A stretch of 64,000 nucleotides of DNA from Amycolatopsis taiwanensis DSM 45107 (GCF_000519205.1 NZ_JAFB01000016.1:1-64000); one strand, 5' to 3'; positions 53,208-63,093 are shown, counted from the stretch's first letter. Notes: generated by a model from the sequence alone, not told the origin. Made by a program: numbers and translations.

Positions 53208-54173
53208 TCAGGCCGTTGACTTCTCCGACCAGATGAGCGGGGCGAGCCAGACTCCGCCCTGGCCCCAGCCGGCGCTGCTCACCCACCACGTGCCATGGTC
53301 CTCCACCACCTCGGCGGCGTGCGACGCCAGGTGGCCGGTGAGGCCGGCGGTGCTGAAGGAGAACGGGTCGCGGCTGCGGAACACGTCAGTGCCCACGTAG
53401 TCGCCGCGCGGACCGATGAACAGGTACCACCAGCCATGGTGGAACACCACGTACGGCGACTCGGTGCCGCCGCCAAAGGTGCCGGTGGCGGGATCGGTGA
53501 ACGCGGTGGCGCTGGCACTCCAGTGGGTCAGGTCGGTGCTGGTGCGGTAGCGCACGACGTGGTTGCCGCCGGCCGGCGCGCTGGTCGCTGTGTAGTAGAG
53601 CACCCACTTGGAGCCAACCCGGGTGACCATCGGATCGCGCGCGTCGTAGCCGTCCCTGAACAGCGGGCCGGAGGGCAGCCGGGTCCAGTGGTAGAGGTCG
53701 GTCGAGGTGGCCAGGTTGATCTCGGCCTGGGTGTGGTCGGGCCCGCCGCCGGCGTAGAACATGTAGTAGACACGGCCGACGCGGATGACCTGCGGCGCCC
53801 AGAGATGGGTCTCGCCGTAGCCGGGGTCCACGGTGAGCGCGGGGGCCTGTTTGGTCCACGGGCCGGTCATGCTGGGTGCGGTGGCGTGCGCGAACTCGAT
53901 CTCGTTGTCGGGGTCGGCCGGTTCGGCGTGGGTGATGCCGAACAGGTGCCAGGTACCCGAGGTGTCTTGAATGAAGGTGTGGTCGTTGACGTACCACTGC
54001 TGCGGCTCGCCGATGCTCGGGTCGTAGATCTTGGTGAAGGTACCGGCGCTGACCGTGTCTGGACTGCTCGCGACGGGATCGCCGGCCGCCATCGAGGGGG
54101 GCGCGGCCAGGGCGCCGAACAGCAGCCCGGCGATCGTCATCGCGGGCAGAAGTCTCCTGCTCCGCCGTTGCAT
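53208..54173 (-). CDS. Secreted five-bladed beta-propeller glycosidase (GH43-like)
   Basis: A 321-residue secreted protein. The signal peptide [18 protein letters not shown] continues to a likely cut after PPSMA. The mature part has the repeated blade pattern of GH43/GH32/GH68-type enzymes: [54 protein letters not shown] and [18 protein letters not shown], the last three holding plausible Asp/Glu catalytic residues (AxRDP and TESP motifs). A sugar-polymer substrate outside the cell is likely, not identified. GAAGGAAC precedes the ATG. Confidence 0.8.
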   Translation of the reverse strand: MQRRSRRLLPAMTIAGLLFGALAAPPSMAAGDPVASSPDTVSAGTFTKIYDPSIGEPQQWYVNDHTFIQDTSGTWHLFGITHAEPADPDNEIEFAHATAPSMTGPWTKQAPALTVDPGYGETHLWAPQVIRVGRVYYMFYAGGGPDHTQAEINLATSTDLYHWTRLPSGPLFRDGYDARDPMVTRVGSKWVLYYTATSAPAGGNHVVRYRTSTDLTHWSASATAFTDPATGTFGGGTESPYVVFHHGWWYLFIGPRGDYVGTDVFRSRDPFSFSTAGLTGHLASHAAEVVEDHGTWWVSSAGWGQGGVWLAPLIWSEKSTA

Positions 54174-54257
54174 GGAGTTCCTTCTCAACCTGGTAGCGGG
54201 AAAATCGTCAACCCGCGACGCAATATAACCGGTTTCGGTCGGGCGGAGCCACATACG

Positions 54258-54292
54258 AACGGAGGGGCGGCTCGGTGAGCCACCCCTCCGTT
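54258..54292 (-). terminator. Terminator of the peptide-permease operon
   Basis: AACGGAGGGG-C-GGCTC pairs with GAGCC-A-CCCCTCCGTT around GGT, a 16-bp stem with one mismatch, 15 bp after the small reading frame that ends the operon. Confidence 0.75.
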
Positions 54293-54306
54293 GTTCGAAA
54301 GAACCC

Positions 54307-54480
54307 TTATGCCTGTTTCTTCGCGAGTTTGCGCGCGACCGCGATCGTGTCGACGGGGCGCTCCATCCGAGGTCGAGTCACGTTCCTCGACATAGGCGCC
54401 CCGCCGCCCCGATAGCGGGCCTTCGGGGCGCGCGCGTGGTGGTCACTTTGATTGCCGCGACTCGGCACAGCGCTACTCAT
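54307..54480 (-). CDS. Possible small protein coupled to the DppC-type permease
   Basis: A 57-codon frame whose ATG overlaps the permease stop as ATGA and ends just before the operon terminator. The product is basic and Arg-rich in the first half and ends [16 protein letters not shown] know no relatives. The tight coupling and terminator position favour a real gene; the low-complexity composition argues against it. Confidence 0.35.
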   Translation of the reverse strand: MSSAVPSRGNQSDHHARAPKARYRGGGAPMSRNVTRPRMERPVDTIAVARKLAKKQA

Positions 54481-55415
54481 GCCTTGACGCGGCGCTGGCG
54501 CGGATCGAACGCGTCGCGCAGACCGTCGCCGATGAAGTTGATCGACAAGGAGATCAGCACGAGCACGACGAACGGGCCGAAGAACAGCCACGGCCGGTTC
54601 TGCACCTGGGCGTAGTTCTCCAGGATGATCCGGCCCAGTGACGTGTCCGGCGGCTGTACGCCGAGACCGATGAACGACAGCGCCGCCTCGACGAGCACCG
54701 CCTGGGCGACCGCCAGGGTCGCGTTCACCGTGATGCTGCCGACCATGTTCGGCACCAGGTGCCGGAAGATGATCCGTGGCGTCCCGGCTCCCGCGGCCTT
54801 GGCGGCCTCGACGAACTCGCGCTGCGACAAGGCCATCGCCTCGGCCCGTGTGATGCGCGCGATCGGCATCCAGGCGAACAGCGCCAGCACGCCGGCGACC
54901 ACGTACCAGTTACCGTGCCCGAACACCTTCGCCATGATCGCGGCCGCCGCGATCTGCGGGACGATCAGGAAGAGGTCGGTCAGGCGGGACAACGCCGAGT
55001 CGGTGAAGCCCCGCAGGTACCCGGCCAGTGAGCCGAACACCACGCCGATCACCGTGGCCCCCACCGACACCACGACGGCGATCAACAGGGACAGCTGGGT
55101 GCCGCGCAGGATATTCGCCACCATGTCCTTGCCGACCTGCGTGGTACCCAGCGGAAAGTCCGAAGTGGGTTTCGAGAACGACGGGAAGCTGGTGTCCTCG
55201 TAGGCATGCGGCCAGAACAACGGCATGATGACCGCGATCAGCACGATCAGCAGGAGCACCCCTGTGCTGATCATGGCCAGCTTGTGACGGAGGAACTTGC
55301 GCAGGACGAGCTTGCCCTGGCTGACTGGTTCCGGAAGTACCTCGGGCGGTAGCGTGCCTTCGCGTTCAGCGGCCGCGGCCGCCTCGCCGGCAAGCAGTGA
55401 ATTCATGTCAGCCAA
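54477..55415 (-). CDS. Peptide ABC transporter permease, DppC/OppC type
   Basis: A 312-residue inner-membrane permease with an N-terminal OppC_N segment (KFLRHKLAMISTGVLLLIVL), six helices, and the coupling motif EFVEAAKAAGAGTPRIIFRHLVPN that contacts the ATPase. It pairs with the DppB-type permease encoded just upstream, whose stop overlaps this gene's TTG start by 8 nt (TTGGCTGA); an ATG at 55406 is possible. It imports di- or oligopeptides bound by the 56603-58408 lipoprotein. Confidence 0.92.
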   Translation of the reverse strand: MADMNSLLAGEAAAAAEREGTLPPEVLPEPVSQGKLVLRKFLRHKLAMISTGVLLLIVLIAVIMPLFWPHAYEDTSFPSFSKPTSDFPLGTTQVGKDMVANILRGTQLSLLIAVVVSVGATVIGVVFGSLAGYLRGFTDSALSRLTDLFLIVPQIAAAAIMAKVFGHGNWYVVAGVLALFAWMPIARITRAEAMALSQREFVEAAKAAGAGTPRIIFRHLVPNMVGSITVNATLAVAQAVLVEAALSFIGLGVQPPDTSLGRIILENYAQVQNRPWLFFGPFVVLVLISLSINFIGDGLRDAFDPRQRRVKA

Positions 55416-56424
55416 CGCGAATCCTCGGGTCCAGAATGCCGTAAATCAGGTCTGCGATCAGGTTGGCGACCACCACCAGGACAGCCACCACGACAAGCCA
55501 ACCCATGAGTGTGTTGGGGTCGTTGTGGTTGACCGCGTCGACCAACAAGGTGCCCATACCGTGCCAGTTGAACACGGTTTCCGTGATGATCGCACCGGTC
55601 AGCACTCCGGCGAAGTTCACCGAGAACAGCGTCGCCACCGGAATCATCGCATTGCGGAAGGCGTGCCGGAAGATCACTCGCGCGCCCGACAACCCCTTGG
55701 CACGAGCCGTGCGCACGAAGTCCGTGTTCAGGGTCTCCAGCATCGAAGCGCGCTGGAACCGGCTGTAGGCGGCGAAACTGATCGCCATGATCGACAAAGT
55801 GGGTAGCAGGAACGCGCCCGAATATTTCGCCAGAAAATCGCCGACGCCGGTGGCCGTGAGGTTCTCCGGGCTAGTGGTTCGCAGCCACGGGTTACCGAGT
55901 ACGTCGGACAATCCGAGGTCACGCACCCAGCCGTTGATCTGGATCGCGTACGTCTTGAGCACGATGGCGACACAGAAGATCGGCATCGAGAAGAGGAAGA
56001 ACGCCAGCGTGGTGGCGGTGTAGTCGATGGCCGAGTACTGCTTGACCGCGGCCAGCACACCGATCGCGACACCGATGATGACCGCGAGGATCTCGGCGCC
56101 GATCACCAACCGGAGCGTGACCTCGAAGGCGGCCATCACCTTCGGGAACACCGGCTGCATGGCGTTACCCTGCGCGACCGAGACACCCCAGTCGCCCTGC
56201 ACGAAGTTGGTGAGCCAGTGGAAGTAACGCGGAATCAACGGGAGGTCGAGGCCGAGTGACTTCTCTGTCGCGGCGATCGCCTCCGGGTTGACGTTGGGTC
56301 GCCCTTTGAGCTCACCCAGCGGATCCCCGGCGGCCGCGACCATCATGAAGACCGCGAAGGTCCCGACGAGCAGGACCGGGATCGAAATCGCCAGACGGCG
56401 AAGAATGTAGATAACCAGGTTCAA
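55408..56424 (-). CDS. Peptide ABC transporter permease, DppB/OppB type
   Basis: A 338-residue permease with the DppB N-terminal helix (VIYILRRLAISIPVLLVGTF), six membrane segments and the coupling loop DFVRTARAKGLSGARVIFRHAFRNA. Compared with the shortest DppB proteins it has an extra extracytoplasmic stretch around RDLGLSDVLGNPWLRTTSPE. It lies 178 bp after the binding-protein gene, beyond a hairpin that may lower its expression relative to the binding protein. Confidence 0.92.
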   Translation of the reverse strand: MNLVIYILRRLAISIPVLLVGTFAVFMMVAAAGDPLGELKGRPNVNPEAIAATEKSLGLDLPLIPRYFHWLTNFVQGDWGVSVAQGNAMQPVFPKVMAAFEVTLRLVIGAEILAVIIGVAIGVLAAVKQYSAIDYTATTLAFFLFSMPIFCVAIVLKTYAIQINGWVRDLGLSDVLGNPWLRTTSPENLTATGVGDFLAKYSGAFLLPTLSIMAISFAAYSRFQRASMLETLNTDFVRTARAKGLSGARVIFRHAFRNAMIPVATLFSVNFAGVLTGAIITETVFNWHGMGTLLVDAVNHNDPNTLMGWLVVVAVLVVVANLIADLIYGILDPRIRVG

Positions 56425-56547
56425 CGAGAGTGCTCCTCATCCGGGCCTGGCCGAAAGTATGCAGCCGCACCCGTGTCCGCCGCGATTGGGGGTCGCCCAA
56501 CGGACGACAGCTACTTCCGGAGGTACTCCGGTACTTCCGGAGGTAAT

Positions 56548-56578
56548 CCGGGGGCCGGGCTCGTGGCCTGGCCCCCGG
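56548..56578 (-). terminator. Hairpin between binding-protein and permease genes
   Basis: CCGGGGGCC-G-GGC pairs with GCC-T-GGCCCCCGG around a 4-5 nt loop. Placed inside the operon, it probably acts as a partial terminator or mRNA stabiliser, giving more binding protein than permease. Upstream lies a doubled TCCGGAGGTA motif. Confidence 0.6.
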
Positions 56579-56602
56579 ACTACATGTGGTCAGTGCCGAA
56601 GA

Positions 56603-58408
56603 TCAGCTGGTCTTCTTCCACTCACCAGCGTTCCACAGCGCACCGTTGTACGACTGCATGTAAACGCTGTCCAGGCCACGGAAGGCCCACATGGACGGGG
56701 TCGAGAACAGCGGCATCGACGGGTAGTCCTCGGCGATCGCCGCGTCAGCGTCCTGGTAGTGCTTGACCGCCGTGGCCTCGTCGGTGGCCAGCACTGCCTG
56801 ACTCAACGCCTCGTCGACCTTCGGGTTGGAGTACGCCTGGTAGTTCTGGCTACCCATCCCGTTCGCGCCCTTGGTCTCGAAGATCGGCTTCTGCCCCGAC
56901 TTGAACGGCGGCGCGGACCAGCCGAACAGCGCGATGTCCCACTGACCCGTGCTGAGCCGGCCACCCTTGAGGAAGTTGGGGTCGAGGTCGTTCTTGACCT
57001 CGATGCCCGCGGCCTTGGCCTGCGAAATGACGATGTCGACCGTCTGGTTGCGGCGCGCGTTGTCGTTGTGCGAGATCGTCACCGAGAACCGCTGGCCGTT
57101 CTTCTGGTAGATACCGTCAGGCCCCAGGGTCCAGCCATCGGCCTCCAGCGTCTTCTTCGCCGCGTCGGCGCCCAGGCCCGTCTTCGAGCCGTACAGGTCC
57201 TTGTAGCCGGCTTCACCCGGGAAGTACAGCAGGTCGTTCAGCGGGGTGATGTCCGGCTGGACTTCCTTGAGCAGCTTGTCGGTGATCTCGGTCCGGTTGA
57301 TCGCCTCGAAGAACGCCTTCCGGGCGGAGAGCTGGGACAGGACCGGGTTCTTGAAGTTGAGGTCCAGGTGCTCGTAGGTCAGCTGCGGCGCGGAACCGTA
57401 GATGACGCCCTGGGAGGACAGGCCCTTCATGGTGTCGGCCGCGGTCGCGTCGGGCTGCGTCGACGCCGCGATGTCGATCTCACCGTTCTGCAGCGCGGTC
57501 GCCATCGCCTTGGTGTCCGTGAACGCCTTGACGATGATCTTCTCCGGGCCGCCCTTGGCGCCGACCCAGTTCGGGTTCTTCTCGAGGGTGACGGCCTGCT
57601 GGTTCTCGTCGAAGGCGGTGATCATGTAGGGGCCGGACCCCGGCATGATGTCCTTCTTGAAACCCTTCCACTCGTTGGTCCAGAAGTCGCCGGCCTTCTT
57701 CAGGGTCGCGGGGTCGCTGGTCGGCGTGACCTTGGTGATGTCCGGGATGCCGGTCTGCTGCTCGAGGACGTGCGCGGGCAGCATCACACCGTTGTCGAAC
57801 AGACCCTTGTAGTCGACATACGGCTGCGAGTAGGTGGTGACGAAGGTCTGGTCATCGGTGCACTCGGCCTTGTCGATCAGCTCGTAGCCGGTGGTGGAAA
57901 CCGCGTTGAAGTCTTTCACCTTGCCGCTGTCGGCAAGCCACGCCAGGTAGTAGTCCTTGCAGTTCCACGGGGCCCCGTCGGACCACTTGACGCCCGGCTT
58001 GATCTTGTAGGTCACCGTGAACGGGCTCGTGGAGGTCACATCCCAGGAGTCCAGCACGTCACTGTTCAACAGCACCTTGTTGTTGCCGTCGAGCACGTCA
58101 GAGCCGGAGAGAACCTGGTTGATGACGTAGATGTTGTACGAGGTGTTGGTGTCCGGCGTGACGTTGTTGTACGCCGAGAAGCCCTCGTCGACGCCCACCG
58201 TGACCGGGCCCGGGAAGCTCGGTACGTCACCCAGCTTGAACGTGCCGGCGGCGGCGTTTTCCGCCTTGCCGACCGCCATGGCCTTGATATCGGTGCTCGA
58301 ACCGTTCGGGCTCGTGCCACCGTTATCGCTGCTGCCTCCGCATGCGCTCAGCACAAGCGCGGCAGCCGCAGCCATGGTTACGGCTGAGGCTGCTTTCAGT
58401 CTCATCAT
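56603..58408 (-). CDS. Peptide-binding lipoprotein (SBP family 5)
   Basis: A 601-residue extracytoplasmic solute-binding protein. The signal peptide ends ALVLSAC with lipidated Cys at about 23, followed by a Gly/Ser/Asn-rich linker. The family-5 fold shows FTVTYKIKPGVKWSDGAPWN, YDITKVTP-like and the lobe-two segment ARKAFFEAINRTEI. It collects peptides for the permeases encoded directly downstream. The 271-bp upstream gap holds no gene and should carry the operon promoter. Confidence 0.92.
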   Translation of the reverse strand: MMRLKAASAVTMAAAAALVLSACGGSSDNGGTSPNGSSTDIKAMAVGKAENAAAGTFKLGDVPSFPGPVTVGVDEGFSAYNNVTPDTNTSYNIYVINQVLSGSDVLDGNNKVLLNSDVLDSWDVTSTSPFTVTYKIKPGVKWSDGAPWNCKDYYLAWLADSGKVKDFNAVSTTGYELIDKAECTDDQTFVTTYSQPYVDYKGLFDNGVMLPAHVLEQQTGIPDITKVTPTSDPATLKKAGDFWTNEWKGFKKDIMPGSGPYMITAFDENQQAVTLEKNPNWVGAKGGPEKIIVKAFTDTKAMATALQNGEIDIAASTQPDATAADTMKGLSSQGVIYGSAPQLTYEHLDLNFKNPVLSQLSARKAFFEAINRTEITDKLLKEVQPDITPLNDLLYFPGEAGYKDLYGSKTGLGADAAKKTLEADGWTLGPDGIYQKNGQRFSVTISHNDNARRNQTVDIVISQAKAAGIEVKNDLDPNFLKGGRLSTGQWDIALFGWSAPPFKSGQKPIFETKGANGMGSQNYQAYSNPKVDEALSQAVLATDEATAVKHYQDADAAIAEDYPSMPLFSTPSMWAFRGLDSVYMQSYNGALWNAGEWKKTS

Positions 58409-58679
58409 TTACTGGTGCCCTCCTAGCACTGGGCCAAAGCCCACACCACTCCGGTGTCGGGCCGGAGCTTATGCCACACCGTTGGAAGTGTCGGAAGCGT
58501 CCGGCGCACTGCGGATGAACGGTAGAAAGGCGAGCACAAGGAGTCATCTACCCGGGGGTAATTGTAACCAAAGGGTGACTTCCAGATACCATGAGGACAC
58601 TCGTTGGTTACTTACCGCCACGCATCGGCCGGTTCCTCGTTAACCCGAATGGAGCATCCGGGGTGATCGGCCGGCGACC

Positions 58680-60431
58680 TCAGCGACCGCTGGTGCGGGT
58701 GGGAGTGGGTCCACGCGTCCATTCGACGGGGGTTGAACCGAACGGGCCGACCATGGGTGGCCCCTGAGTCACCCCGGCGATGGTGGAGTTGATCGCCAGC
58801 GTGTCGGCGAGCTGGAACAGCGGCAGGACGATGTGTTGAGCCCACAGTTTCGGCTCCAGCTCGGCGAGCGCGTCGTTGAGCGGCTTCACACCGGAGAGGG
58901 CGTCATCGATCGTCGGCTGAAGCGCCGGGTCGCACACCCCCGCCGGATTGGCCGGGACGATCGGTGCGGCGCTGCCCTTGGTGGCCTGCCCAGGCCGGCA
59001 ACCGAAGGTCGACGCCAATACCGAGGCGTGGTCCCCGCCGACCGGCATCGGCACCACGGCGATGTCCACACCCACGCTGCCGGAGCTGTCCGTGGCGGGC
59101 TGCCCGCTCTGGCTCACCGGCATGGCCAGCAGGGTGGAGAACAGGTCGCGCGGTTGCGGGTTGATCGTGGTGACGGCGATCCCGGCGGCGGTCAGCTCCC
59201 GGGCCAGCTCCTTGGCGATGCTCGCGTAGGGCTCCAGGCGTCCGGGCGAGGCGATCACGAGTGTCAGCTGTTTACCGTCCTTCCGCCAGGTGCCCGCCTC
59301 CTTGAGATAGCCGGCGCTGTTCAACAGCTCCTCGGCCTTGGCCGGGTCCGGCACGCCGGTGCCGCCGGGGATGGTGGCCGCGTATCCGGGCGCGGACGGC
59401 GGAATCACCTGCGCGTCGGCCCGCAGGCTCGCCGACGGACCACCGGAAGTGCCTTCGTCGATCAGCTTGTTGCGGTCGATCAACGCGGCCACTCCGGCTC
59501 GCACGTCGTCGTTGGCCAACAGGCCGTTCACCGGCCGCAACAGGACATCGGCCGTGCGCGCGTCCGGGATCGTCTGCAACTGCACTGCGTCGCCGAGCTG
59601 CTGGAACAGATTCAGGCCGGCGCTGTCGGTGCGGGACAACACGAACTGGTCGTTGCCGGACAGCAACGCGGCCCGCATGCTCGGCTCGTCCGCACGGCGG
59701 AGCACAAGCTGGTCGATCGCCGCGGGCCTGTCCCAGTACCGCTCGTTGCGCTCGAGGATGATCTCACCGCGCGCGTTGTCCAGTTGCTTGATGGAAAACG
59801 GGCCGCCATAGGCCGGGAAGCTGGTGGCCAGCGCGCCCTGCCAGCCGCCAGGAGCGTCCTTGAGCAGGTGCGAGGGCAGCAGGTCGGAGAACAGCGTCTG
59901 CCAACCCGGGTACGGCTGCGAGAAGGTGACCACCACCCCCTTGCCGCCGTCCTTGGGCTGGATGTCGGAGATCAGCCGGTAGCCCGCCGGCCCGACCACC
60001 CCGGGCTGGTCCCGCATCACTTCCCGGAGGTAGGTGAAGTCCTCGACGGCGATCGGCGCGCCATCGGACCAGGAGGCGTCCGGCCGGATCTGGTAGGTCA
60101 CCGTGAACGGCTCCTGCGAGGTGACCTCGGCCGAGCGCATCAACGTCGGGTCCAGCTGGTACTGGCCTTCGTCGGTAAGCCGGAACACCGAGGGAAGGAG
60201 CAGCTGGGACAGCGCGGTGGTGATGCTCGACTGGTCGGCGAGGTTGTGCGGGTTGTAGCCGCCGGCGATGTCGTCGACGCCGATCACGATCTGCGACGGG
60301 GTGGTCGCGGTCGAGGACTGGGAGACCGGCGAGGTCACCACCGGCGCGGGCGGCGTCGATGTGCAGGCAGCGAGGGTGGCCGCGAGCGCCAGTACCAGTA
60401 CCAGTGCTGCCGCTTTGCCACTCTTCCGCAA
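58680..60431 (-). CDS. lpqW: LpqW-like lipoprotein (SBP family 5 fold)
   Basis: A 583-residue lipoprotein, signal peptide LRKSGKAAALVLVLALAATL then AAC with the lipidated Cys, with a family-5 solute-binding fold (FTVTYQIRPDASWSDGAPIA, VRAGVAALIDRNKLI). Order with typA matches LpqW (Rv1166) beside Rv1165; LpqW steers mannoglycolipid (PIM/LAM) synthesis rather than import. Since a true peptide-binding gene and permeases follow, an import role is possible too. TTG at 60431 is chosen for its GGGAGG site; the frame is open upstream. Confidence 0.8.
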   Translation of the reverse strand: MRKSGKAAALVLVLALAATLAACTSTPPAPVVTSPVSQSSTATTPSQIVIGVDDIAGGYNPHNLADQSSITTALSQLLLPSVFRLTDEGQYQLDPTLMRSAEVTSQEPFTVTYQIRPDASWSDGAPIAVEDFTYLREVMRDQPGVVGPAGYRLISDIQPKDGGKGVVVTFSQPYPGWQTLFSDLLPSHLLKDAPGGWQGALATSFPAYGGPFSIKQLDNARGEIILERNERYWDRPAAIDQLVLRRADEPSMRAALLSGNDQFVLSRTDSAGLNLFQQLGDAVQLQTIPDARTADVLLRPVNGLLANDDVRAGVAALIDRNKLIDEGTSGGPSASLRADAQVIPPSAPGYAATIPGGTGVPDPAKAEELLNSAGYLKEAGTWRKDGKQLTLVIASPGRLEPYASIAKELARELTAAGIAVTTINPQPRDLFSTLLAMPVSQSGQPATDSSGSVGVDIAVVPMPVGGDHASVLASTFGCRPGQATKGSAAPIVPANPAGVCDPALQPTIDDALSGVKPLNDALAELEPKLWAQHIVLPLFQLADTLAINSTIAGVTQGPPMVGPFGSTPVEWTRGPTPTRTSGR

Positions 60432-60610
60432 CGCTGCCTCCCCTTGGCGCCGACGTGCCCCGGTGGTGTCACAGGGGCAATTACCGCGGTAACGAGACTG
60501 CCAGATCCCCTCCGCAGCCTTCACGGCGGACAAAGGTACCGCCAAAAGGCGGACGCGAGGCAGCGGCTCTCGGTTCCCACGGATACGGTGCGTTCAGCCG
60601 GCAAGGCCGG

Positions 60611-60770
60611 CTTTCACAAGCGGCGGAGCCGCTTACCGTGAGGCCGTCTTTGACAGAGCGGCGTCAGCCGCTTGCGGTGAGGCCGTCTTCCAACAAGCGG
60701 TGTCAGCCGCTTGCGGTGAGGCACGCAACCGGCACCCTGCAGCCAAACTCTCACGCACCGCCACGCAAAC
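60611..60770. repeat. Dispersed palindromic repeat, triplicated copy (copy C)
   Basis: Three units about 39 bp apart carry the palindrome AAGCGGC-N-GCCGCTT followed by GCGGTGAGGCCGTCTT (first palindrome at 60618, next near 60656 and 60695); the last continues GGTGAGGCACGCAACC and ends with CGCACCGCCACGCAAA, like copies A and B. It fills the 360-bp gap between the LpqW-like gene and typA, where I see no gene. Confidence 0.7.
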
Positions 60771-60791
60771 CAGGCGAAACAGTCTCCGCGG

Positions 60792-62696
60792 TTAGCTTGC
60801 GGCGTCGCGGGACTTGGCTCGAGACCGCTCCTTGGCGCGCTGTGCGCCGTCGAGCGTCACCTTGCGTACCCGGATGGCCTCCGGCCCGACCTCGACACAC
60901 TCGTCGACCGAGCAGAACTCCAGCGCCTCCTCCAGGCCCAGCTTGCGCGGACGGGCCAGGCGCTCCAGCTCGTCGCCGGTCGACGAGCGCATGTTGGTTA
61001 GTTTCTTTTCCTTGGTGATGTTGATGTCGAGGTCCTCGGCCCGCGGGTTCTCACCCACCACCATGCCCTCGTACACGTCGGCGCCCGGCTCCACGAAGAA
61101 CGTGCCACGATCCGCGAGCTGAATCATCGCGTACCCGGTCACCGGGCCCGAGCGGTCGGCGACCAACGAGCCGCTGTGCCGGGTGCGGATCTCGCCCGCC
61201 CACGGGAAGTAGCCCTCGAACACGTGGTTGGCGATGCCGGTGCCGCGGGTCTCGGTCAGGAAGTCGGTGCGGAACCCGATCAGCCCGCGCGCGGGCAGCA
61301 CGTACTCCAGGCGGATGCGGCCGGAGCCGTTGCCGCCCATGTGCTCCATGCGGCCCTTGCGCGCGGCCAGCAGCTGGGTGATCGCGCCGAGGTGCTCCTC
61401 GGGCGAGTCGATGGTCAGCCGCTCGAACGGCTCGTGCACCTTGCCGTCGATGATCCTGGTGACCACCTGCGGCTTGCCGGCGGTCAGCTCGAAGCCCTCC
61501 CGCCGCATCTGCTCGACCAGGATCGCCAGCGCGAGCTCGCCCCGGCCCTGCACCTCCCAGGTGTCCGGCCGATCGGTGGGCAGCACGCGGATGCTCACGT
61601 TGCCCACCAGTTCGGCGTCCAGCCGCGACTTCACCAGCCGCGCGGTGAGCTTGTCACCGCCGTTGCGCCCGGCCAGCGGGGAGGTGTTGACACCGATGGT
61701 CATCGAGATGGCGGGCTCGTCCACGGTGATCCGCGGCAACGCCTCGGGGTGCTCCGGATCGGCCAGCGTGTCGCCGATGGTGATGTCCGGGATGCCCGCG
61801 ATGGCCACCAGATCGCCGGCCGCGGCCTCCTGCGCGGGCACCCGCGCCAGGCCCTCGGTGACCAGCAGCTCGGAGACGCGGACCTGCTGGGTGCTGCCGT
61901 CGGCGCGCAGCCACGCGACGGTCTGGCCCTTGCGCAGCCGGCCGGAGTGGATGCGGATCAACGCGATGCGGCCCAGGAAGTTGGACGCGTCGAGGTTGGT
62001 GACCAGCGCGCGCAGCGGGGCCTCGGCGTCGGCGCGGGGCGGCGGCACGTGGCGCAGCAGGGTCTCGAACAGCGGGTCGAGGTTGTCGTCCTCCGGCAGG
62101 GAGGCGTCCGCGGGCCGCTCCAGGCTTGCCCGGCCCGCCCGCGCGGACGCATAGACGACCGGCAGGTCCAGCACGGCATCCAGGTCGGCGTCTTCGATGT
62201 CGCCGGCGAGATCCAGCAGAAGGTCGTGCGTTTCCTCGACGACCTCGGCGATCCGCGCGTCCGGACGGTCCACCTTGTTCACCACGAGCACGACCGGCAG
62301 GCCCGCCTCGAGCGTCTTGCGGAGCACGAAACGCGTCTGCGGCAAGGGGCCTTCGCTCGCGTCGACGAGCAGCACCACACCGTCCACCATGGACAGGCCG
62401 CGTTCCACCTCGCCGCCGAAGTCGGCGTGGCCGGGCGTGTCGATCACGTTGATGGTGACCGGGCCGTCCGGGGTCCCCCGGCGGATCGCGGTGTTCTTGG
62501 CGAGAATGGTGATGCCCTTCTCGCGCTCCAGCTCACCGGAGTCGAGCACCCGGTCGACGACCTCCGCCCGCTCGGCGAACGCACCGGACTGACGCAGCAT
62601 GGCATCGACCAGGGTGGTCTTGCCGTGGTCCACGTGTGCCACGATGGCCACATTGCGCAGGTCTGTGCGGACCTTCTGGGCGGTTACTGCGGGCAC
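60792..62696 (-). CDS. typA: Translational GTPase TypA/BipA
   Basis: A 634-residue ribosome-binding GTPase of the EF-G family. G1 is [15 protein letters not shown]3 [17 protein letters not shown]4 [11 protein letters not shown]; domain III/V and the TypA-specific C-terminal domain follow ([37 protein letters not shown]). It supports ribosome assembly and stress adaptation. GTG at 62696 follows AGGAG at good spacing. Its neighbour is the LpqW-like gene, as Rv1165-Rv1166. Confidence 0.95.
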   Translation of the reverse strand: MPAVTAQKVRTDLRNVAIVAHVDHGKTTLVDAMLRQSGAFAERAEVVDRVLDSGELEREKGITILAKNTAIRRGTPDGPVTINVIDTPGHADFGGEVERGLSMVDGVVLLVDASEGPLPQTRFVLRKTLEAGLPVVLVVNKVDRPDARIAEVVEETHDLLLDLAGDIEDADLDAVLDLPVVYASARAGRASLERPADASLPEDDNLDPLFETLLRHVPPPRADAEAPLRALVTNLDASNFLGRIALIRIHSGRLRKGQTVAWLRADGSTQQVRVSELLVTEGLARVPAQEAAAGDLVAIAGIPDITIGDTLADPEHPEALPRITVDEPAISMTIGVNTSPLAGRNGGDKLTARLVKSRLDAELVGNVSIRVLPTDRPDTWEVQGRGELALAILVEQMRREGFELTAGKPQVVTRIIDGKVHEPFERLTIDSPEEHLGAITQLLAARKGRMEHMGGNGSGRIRLEYVLPARGLIGFRTDFLTETRGTGIANHVFEGYFPWAGEIRTRHSGSLVADRSGPVTGYAMIQLADRGTFFVEPGADVYEGMVVGENPRAEDLDINITKEKKLTNMRSSTGDELERLARPRKLGLEEALEFCSVDECVEVGPEAIRVRKVTLDGAQRAKERSRAKSRDAAS

Positions 62697-62847
62697 GCGT
62701 AGGCTCCTGTGGTTAGTGCGGGTGGGAGACCGCCTGCGGGCCCCGCGGCCATACGCGGTCGCATTCAGGATACCCGCCGCCCGTCTGTGACCAGCGCCAC
62801 CGTTGACCCGAAGTGGTGAACGTAGGGCTGAAGGCGCTTTCAAAGTC

Positions 62848-62895
62848 CATGAGTGGCCCGTTCGTGTCGATTTTTGGGAGTAACGGGTCACTCAT
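62848..62895. repeat. 48-bp dispersed repeat, copy 2
   Basis: Nearly identical to 47321-47368 and in the same orientation, with terminal GAGTGGCCCGTT and AACGGGTCACTC. Here it lies in the gap between typA and the trpS leader and is not part of a gene. Confidence 0.75.
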
Positions 62896-62942
62896 ACCCG
62901 GGAACGCAACGGTGCCGGTGGCCGGTGGCGTCCGGCCTGGGT

Positions 62943-63050
62943 TATGGTTGCGGGATGAACAGCTTCGTGACCACCTGGTGGCCGCCCGACGGCGGCCCGC
63001 GAAGCTGACAATCCTGTCCGATGGCCGCCCGGTGGGCGGCCTTCGTTCTT
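62943..63050 (+). promoter_or_regulatory. Tryptophan attenuator controlling trpS
   Basis: Four pairing segments lie in order: 1 GGCCGCC (62980-62986, overlapping the tandem Trp codons of the leader), 2 GGCGGCC (62991-62997), 3 GGCCGCCC (63023-63030), 4 GGGCGGCC (63034-63041). Pairs 1:2 and 3:4 give a pause hairpin and a terminator followed by TTCGTTCTT; pair 2:3 gives the antiterminator when a ribosome stalls at Trp codons. A -10-like TATGGT at 62943-62948 would start the RNA at the leader ATG. Confidence 0.85.
62955..63008 (+). CDS. trpS leader peptide, 17 residues with tandem Trp
   Basis: A 17-codon frame, MNSFVTTWWPPDGGPRS, ending 85 bp before trpS. The two adjacent Trp codons (62976-62981) directly precede pairing segment 1 of the attenuator, so ribosome stalling under Trp shortage or low charged tRNA-Trp would favour antitermination. 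No ribosome site is evident; a leaderless transcript is likely. The frame is too short to be found by usual gene callers. Confidence 0.85.
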   Translation: MNSFVTTWWPPDGGPRS

Positions 63051-63093
63051 CCAGGAGTCTTCCCCGGGCGGCAAAACCCCAGGGAAAGCAAAC

